From: Lingula anatina | Lineage: Eukaryota; Brachiopoda; Lingulata; Lingulida; Lingulidae | Direction: 5' to 3' | Assembly (NCBI RefSeq): GCF_001039355.2 | Contig: NW_019776067.1 | Location: 59,107 to 123,106, forward strand | DNA: 64,000 bases | Shown: in pieces, positions 59,623-64,000 of the stretch | Layout of the letters: the number at the start of each line of letters is the position of its first letter | How positions within the stretch are numbered: the first letter of the stretch is position 1 | Translations under genes and position numbers: made by a program | Notes under the pieces: generated by a model | Databases searched by the model: none | What the model was told of the DNA's origin: nothing | Seen by the model: the letters and a program-made list of their open reading frames with translations, nothing else

Positions 59623-59854
59623 AGGGACCATTTCCACAGATATCTCCCTGGGGATTCTCACTAAACTGCTATCAACTCAACCGGCTTAAATGTCTGTCAC
59701 GCCTAGTAGAGCTGTTAGGGGGTGATTATCTTTACCCCCTAGCTGATTCGGTAGGCGTGACAGACATTTAAGCCGGTTAGTTGATAGCAATTTAGTGAGA
59801 ATCCCCAGGTAATTAGACCGATCCATATGGATCGATCTAGGTATGGGAACCCAG
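59623..59854. mobile_element. Foldback MITE, family 2, copy 2
   Basis: Inner arms of about 64 bp pair almost perfectly: GGGGATTCTCACTAAACTGC with the complement of AATTTAGTGAGAATCCCC, and CCGGCTTAAATGTCTGTCAC with GTGACAGACATTTAAGCCGG. The right end ATCTAGGTATGGGAACCCAG matches 40501-40520; the left end is degraded. Confidence 0.85.
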
Positions 59855-60257
59855 TCTTAGAAGAACTTTGTATTGTCTTTAGAGATTGGAGATCTGACAT
59901 CAGAGAAAGTTTGGTCAGTCGAACCAATAGTTAGATAATCCGTGCTGTCTTAGGAGACCCCATATCTCTCAGCCAGAGAAATAAACGTAGAGATCAGTCA
60001 GTTTGTAGTTGGAAAACATATCATTGCTGTTGTGTTACCTGCTGGAGAAGTAACTCAGACCAAGGTCCGCTGTGTTACGAGTAAGAAAGTCACGGAAGAC
60101 CGTCACAAACAAAGCAACAAGAGCGTCAACGAAATCTTGAAAAATATTGACCGTCTTCTGATGGAAAAAATTAGATGCCCGTTAATGTAAACTTGAAAAT
60201 TTCTGACCGTCTTCCGGAAGACCCAGAAGGTGGCCTCCTTCTGCCCCTGTATTCAAC

Positions 60258-60294
60258 CAGGGAATTATATCGTAGACTATGATATAATTCCCTG
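60258..60294. repeat. 37-bp hairpin flanked by 7-bp direct repeats
   Basis: CAGGGAATTATATC, a 9-base loop and GATATAATTCCCTG form a perfect 14-bp stem. ATTCAAC occurs directly on both sides (60251-60257 and 60295-60301). CAGGG termini with 7-8 bp target duplications are typical of hAT elements, so this may be a minimal remnant consisting of little more than two ends. Confidence 0.6.
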
Positions 60295-60830
60295 ATTCAA
60301 CTACCAAAAACGTGGCACACCTACCGCATTTATGTACAATGCTACAAGGGTACCCATAGATTAAATTTTACTATGACATTACGATTACAGTGGCGGATTT
60401 GGATTGGGGTCAGGTTCCTGACCCCCCCCCCTTCCCCTCGGTTTCTGAAAAAAAATTAGACTATTATTAGACTATTATTCTCCTCTTGAAATTAGAATTT
60501 TGACTAGCTGATTTACAGTACTATACCGTACATGTAAGTGTTGGCCCACAAAACAAAGGCAACCAATGAAAATAGAATAAATAAATATTTATACGCTTCA
60601 TGGTAACCTATGAGGATTCATGTTAATTCACCGTATAGATCTTAAGTAAAATAGAAGTATATATAGACATATATATTGAGCAGCCACAAACCGGTATTGT
60701 TTTCTGATTTCATTGTTTGTTCTCTGTTGTCGCGACTATGTGGTTGCGTGCGACGTTGTATATGTGCGCACGCTTGTTATTACGTCGCTCATTCAGAGCG
60801 CTGAAGTTAGTGTCTAGTTTCTAGTTTCCA

Positions 60831-61027
60831 GTTTCGTTTTTCAAAAACGAACCTGGCAACCAGAAACTAGTTTCGTTTTTCAAAAACGATTCTGGCAACC
60901 AGAAACTAGTGTCGTTTTTCAAAAACGATTCTGGCAACCAGAAATTAGTTTCGTTTTTCAAAAAACGATTCTGGCATCCAGAAACTAGTGTCGTTTTTCA
61001 AAATCGATTCTGAGAAGCCAGAATCGT
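60831..61027. repeat. 39-bp tandem repeats, left arm of the giant foldback
   Basis: Five units of TTTCGTTTTTCAAAAACGA followed by ACCTGGCAACCAGAAACTAG-like sequence. Each unit contains two small palindromes: CGTTTTTCAAAAACG and a hairpin of CTGG..CCAG type. The mirrored array lies at about 62880-63120. Confidence 0.9.
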
Positions 61028-61808
61028 TTTTGCGGAGAGAAACAGGGGTGGGCAGAGGGAGAGGCAACCAGCGGTTAGCGTGTACCGCGATTAGGTAACC
61101 CTCACCGCGAAAGCTGGGCAGGGTTTTACGGTCTCTCCTCGACGTGCGCTGAGACCGAGACGGTCGCCGAATATTGCCTACGGGGTATGGGCAACTCTCA
61201 TCGCAGAAGCTTGACAGGGTGTTTACAGTGTTACGGTCTTTCCTCGCCGCACTGGGAGGCCGAGTTGACCGCTGCTACCAGTCACAGGCAGCCTGCACAG
61301 TGGAAGCCGGGAATGGAGTTTAAGTGGGGGTGGGGATGGGGGTGGGGAATAAGGGTGAGGTTGAAGAGGGGCAAGGGGCCCCCGGGGCCTCCCTTCGTAG
61401 TATGAGATATAATTTTTAATTTTATTGAATTTTTCAAAAACGATTCTGATGCCCAGAGACCAGTGTCGTTTTTCGAAAAACGATTCTGGCAGCCAGAAAC
61501 TAGTGTCGTTTTTCAAAAACGATTCTGAGAAGCCAGAATCGTTTTTGCGGAGAGAAACAGGGGTGGACGGAGGGAGAAGCAAGCAGCGGGCCGCGACTAG
61601 GTCACCCTCACCACGAAAGCTGGGCAGGGTCTTACGGTCTCTCCTCGATTTGCGCTGAGATCAAGACGGTCGCCGATTATTGCCTACAGCGTACAGGTAG
61701 CCTTCACCGAGGAAGCTGTGCTGAATATAAAGCCTCTCTCGCTCGTGTGGCCGCTGATCTGCATCAGCGCGCACAGGCAGCTTTCACCGCGTAGGTATTC
61801 AGGGAGTT

Positions 61809-61852
61809 ACGTTTATTTATTTATTTATTTATTTATTCATTTATTTATTTAA
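61809..61852. repeat. (TTTA)n microsatellite near the foldback centre
   Basis: About ten TTTA units in the left arm only; the corresponding part of the right arm carries a short A run (62099-62108). Confidence 0.9.
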
Positions 61853-62879
61853 TTTTTTTATTATTTTTTTGTCGCCGTGCTGTGAGGACTAGATGACCGG
61901 CCGCCTTCACAGGCCGCCTTCACAGCGTAAGCCGCGGCCGTGAATGATGGGCGGATGAGAGGAAGAAGGGGGAAGGGCCCTCAGGCAGAGTTTTTTTTTT
62001 TTTTTTTTGAAAACGATTCCGAGGAGCCAGAAACCCGGCTTACGCTGTGAAGGCGGCCTGTGAAGGCGGCCGGTCATCTGGTCCTCACCGCACGGCGAGA
62101 AAAAAAAAGCATAACTCCCTGGATACCTACGCGGTGAAAGCTGCCTGTGCGGCGCTGATGCAGATCAGCGGCCACACGAGCGAGACAGGCGTTATATTCA
62201 GCACAGCTTTCTCGGTGAAGGCTACCTGTACGCTGTAGGCAATAATCGGCGACCGTCTCGGTCTCAGCGCAAAGGAGGAGAGACCGTAAGACCCTACCCA
62301 GCTTTCGCGGTGAGGGTGACCTAGTCGCGGTATACGCTCGCCGCTGCTTGCTTCTCCCTCTGCCCACCCCTGTTTCTCTCCGCTAAAACATTTCTGGCTC
62401 CTCAGAATCGTTTTTGAAAAACGACACTAGTTTCTGTTTGCCAGAATCGTTTTTTGAAAAATTCAATAAAATTAAAAATTATACTTCAAACTACGAAGGG
62501 AGGCCCCGGGGGCCCCTTTCCCCTTTCCCCTTTCCCCTCTTCAACCACACCCTTCTTCCCCCACCCCCACCCCCACCCCCACATAAACTCCATTCCCGGC
62601 TTCCACTGTGCAGGCTGCCTGTGACTTGTAGCGGCGGTCAACTCGGTCTCCCAGCGCGGCGAGGAAAGACCGTAACACTGTAAACGCCCTGTCAAGCTTC
62701 TGCGAAGAGAGTTGCCCGTACCCCGTAGGCAACCGTCTCGGTCTCAGCGCACGTCGAGGAGAGACCGTAAAACCCTGCCCGGCTTTCGTGGTGAGGGTTA
62801 CCTAATCGCAGTACACGCTAACCGCTGGTTGCGTCTCCCTCTGCCCACCCCTGTTTCTCTCCGCAAAAACGATTCTGGC

Positions 62880-63120
62880 TTCTCAGAATCGTTTTTGAAA
62901 AACGACACTAGTTTCTGGTTGTCAAAATCGTTTTTCAAAAAACGGCACTGGTTTCTGGCTGCCAGAATCGTTTTTTGAAAAACGAAACTAGTTTCTGGTT
63001 GCCAGGTTCGTTTTTGAAAAACGACACTAGTTTCTGGTTGCCAGGTTCGTTTTTGAAAAACGACACTAGTTTCTGGTTGCCAGGTTCGTTCTTGAAAAAC
63101 GAAACTGGAAACTAGAAACT
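62880..63120. repeat. 39-bp tandem repeats, right arm of the giant foldback
   Basis: Inverted counterpart of 60831-61027: about six units of TCGTTTTTGAAAAACGA followed by CACTAGTTTCTGGTTGCCAG. The unit count and some unit lengths differ from the left arm. Confidence 0.9.
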
Positions 63121-63124
63121 AGAC

Positions 63125-63217
63125 ACTAACTTCAGCGCTCTGCTCATTCTTTTTTGTTACGTTAAAATGANACTAACTTCAGCGCTCTGCTCATTCTTTT
63201 TTGTTACGTTAAAATGA
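63125..63217. repeat. 46-bp direct duplication around a single N
   Basis: ACTAACTTCAGCGCTCTGCT... occurs at 63125-63170 and identically at 63172-63217, separated only by the N at 63171. This looks like two overlapping contig ends joined without merging. Confidence 0.9.
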
Positions 63218-63540
63218 TACATACGTTACCGATACATACGTTACCATAAAGCGTGTAAATATTTATTTATTCTATTTTCATTGGTTGCCTTTCGTTTTGT
63301 GGGCCAACACTTATGTCTCGGTATGTATCGGTAACGTATGTAGATCTTCAAAGATGCATCAATATATATATACTTCTATGGTAACGTATGTATCGGTAAC
63401 GTATGTATCATTTTAACGTAACAAAGAAGAATGAGCGCCGTGAAAACATGCGTGCGCACATATACAACGTCGCACGTACAAAGTCGTGACAACAGAGAAC
63501 AATCAATGAATATAGAAAACAACATGTTCATATTTTTGGT

Positions 63541-64000
63541 CAAGTATGTATCGGTAACGTATGTATCATATGAACAGTTTTCACAGAAGGCAAGAGATCA
63601 TTTTTGTCCCGTTTTCTTTTATTGTAATGTAACATTAAGACATAGGCCTACATGTACCAAATGGCATCGTTCGCCCTCTAATATACCAAAAATTTTAGGC
63701 CCCTTCAGCGGCCCCGAACTTTATCTCATGAAATGTGTACAATATATTTAATATCAAACAACAGATACGGGCTCATTGCAGCTTTAATAATATATTCCTT
63801 ATTTCTAACACATTGGCCATTAGTGCCTGACGCTGTTCCCCTCGTCCATTAGATCGCTGTGCCAAACACCACGAAATTCATCGGTTAAATAACTTAAGCT
63901 TATTTTTTACATCTATAGATGTAACGAAACGTAGGGTCCGGTATAACAGAGAGTCCGGGGACACTCTATATTAAGATTATTCAGGGTCCGGAGGGAGATA
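63541..64000. other. Gene-free window end
   Basis: Contains a further copy of the GTATGTATCGGTAACGTATG word that recurs at 63219-63424, then AT-rich DNA with no recognised exon. Confidence 0.45.

Larger units (their letters stand above)
60539..63530. mobile_element. Giant GC-rich foldback element
   Basis: A sequence of about 1.4 kb is repeated in inverted orientation around a centre near 61985. GACCGGCCGCCTTCACAGGC (61893-61912) pairs with its complement at about 62056-62075, leaving a loop of about 100 bp with a T run (61989-62009). Outward, GAAGTTAGTGTCTAGTTTCT (60804 onward) pairs with the complement ending near 63135, and GTTGGCCCACAAAACAAAGG (60540) with the complement near 63300. The arms contain 39-bp tandem units at their outer parts and, within the left arm, a directly repeated block of about 180 bp (61008-61190 and 61521-61690). 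The arms are clearly more GC-rich than their surroundings. No frame resembles a transposase. Architecture recalls Drosophila FB foldback transposons; the family is not recognised. Confidence 0.85.

Noticed and set aside
61223-62978. Several 60-119-codon frames in the foldback, occurring on both strands
   Set aside because: They are mirror images caused by the inverted repeat and GC-rich composition; none resembles a transposase or other enzyme.
60539-63530. CRISPR-like array reading of the 39-bp repeats
   Set aside because: Units are contiguous without unique spacers, and the host is an animal.

Overview
The window is nuclear DNA from a bilaterian animal, probably a marine invertebrate. Short coding exons are separated by AT-rich introns with GT-AG borders, microsatellites and transposon remnants abound, and the proteins are metazoan (Wnt8, GBF1, SMIM12, a claudin-like protein). 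The sequence does not fix the phylum. Exon borders were assigned by eye from reading frame, splice sites and remembered family sequences; no alignment was run.

Layout. 1-4.7 kb: a Wnt8-type ligand gene on the minus strand, missing its 3' end at the window edge. 4.8-10.3 kb: gene-free, with repeats. 10.3-10.8 kb: an inverted repeat around a candidate housekeeping promoter. 11.8-34.6 kb: a complete Golgi Arf-GEF gene, GBF1, on the plus strand; 40 coding exons join in one frame to 1920 codons plus stop. 35.1-36.1 kb: an intronless NHL-repeat propeller gene, convergent with GBF1. 36.6-39.1 kb: nested transposons, including a decayed Tc1-type element with an internal assembly gap. 39.2-42.6 kb: a four-exon gene for a small cysteine-rich, single-pass membrane protein resembling the Shisa group. 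42.6-45.3 kb: gene-free. 45.3-47.3 kb: SMIM12. 49.3-52.9 kb: a claudin/PMP22-type four-span protein on the minus strand. 53.9-56.6 kb: a seven-exon coiled-coil gene on the minus strand with two apparent one-base disruptions. 56.7-60.5 kb: gene-free, with a tRNA-Gly-like relic and a MITE. 60.5-63.5 kb: a GC-rich giant foldback with arms of about 1.4 kb built partly from 39-bp repeats.

The genes are independent eukaryotic units, not an operon. GBF1 and SMIM12 look like housekeeping genes, while Wnt8 is a developmental signal. The most unusual structure is the giant foldback at 60.5-63.5 kb. Also worth attention are the Shisa-like protein, the inverted repeat around the likely GBF1 promoter, a four-copy foldback MITE family, and several places where the assembly itself looks wrong.
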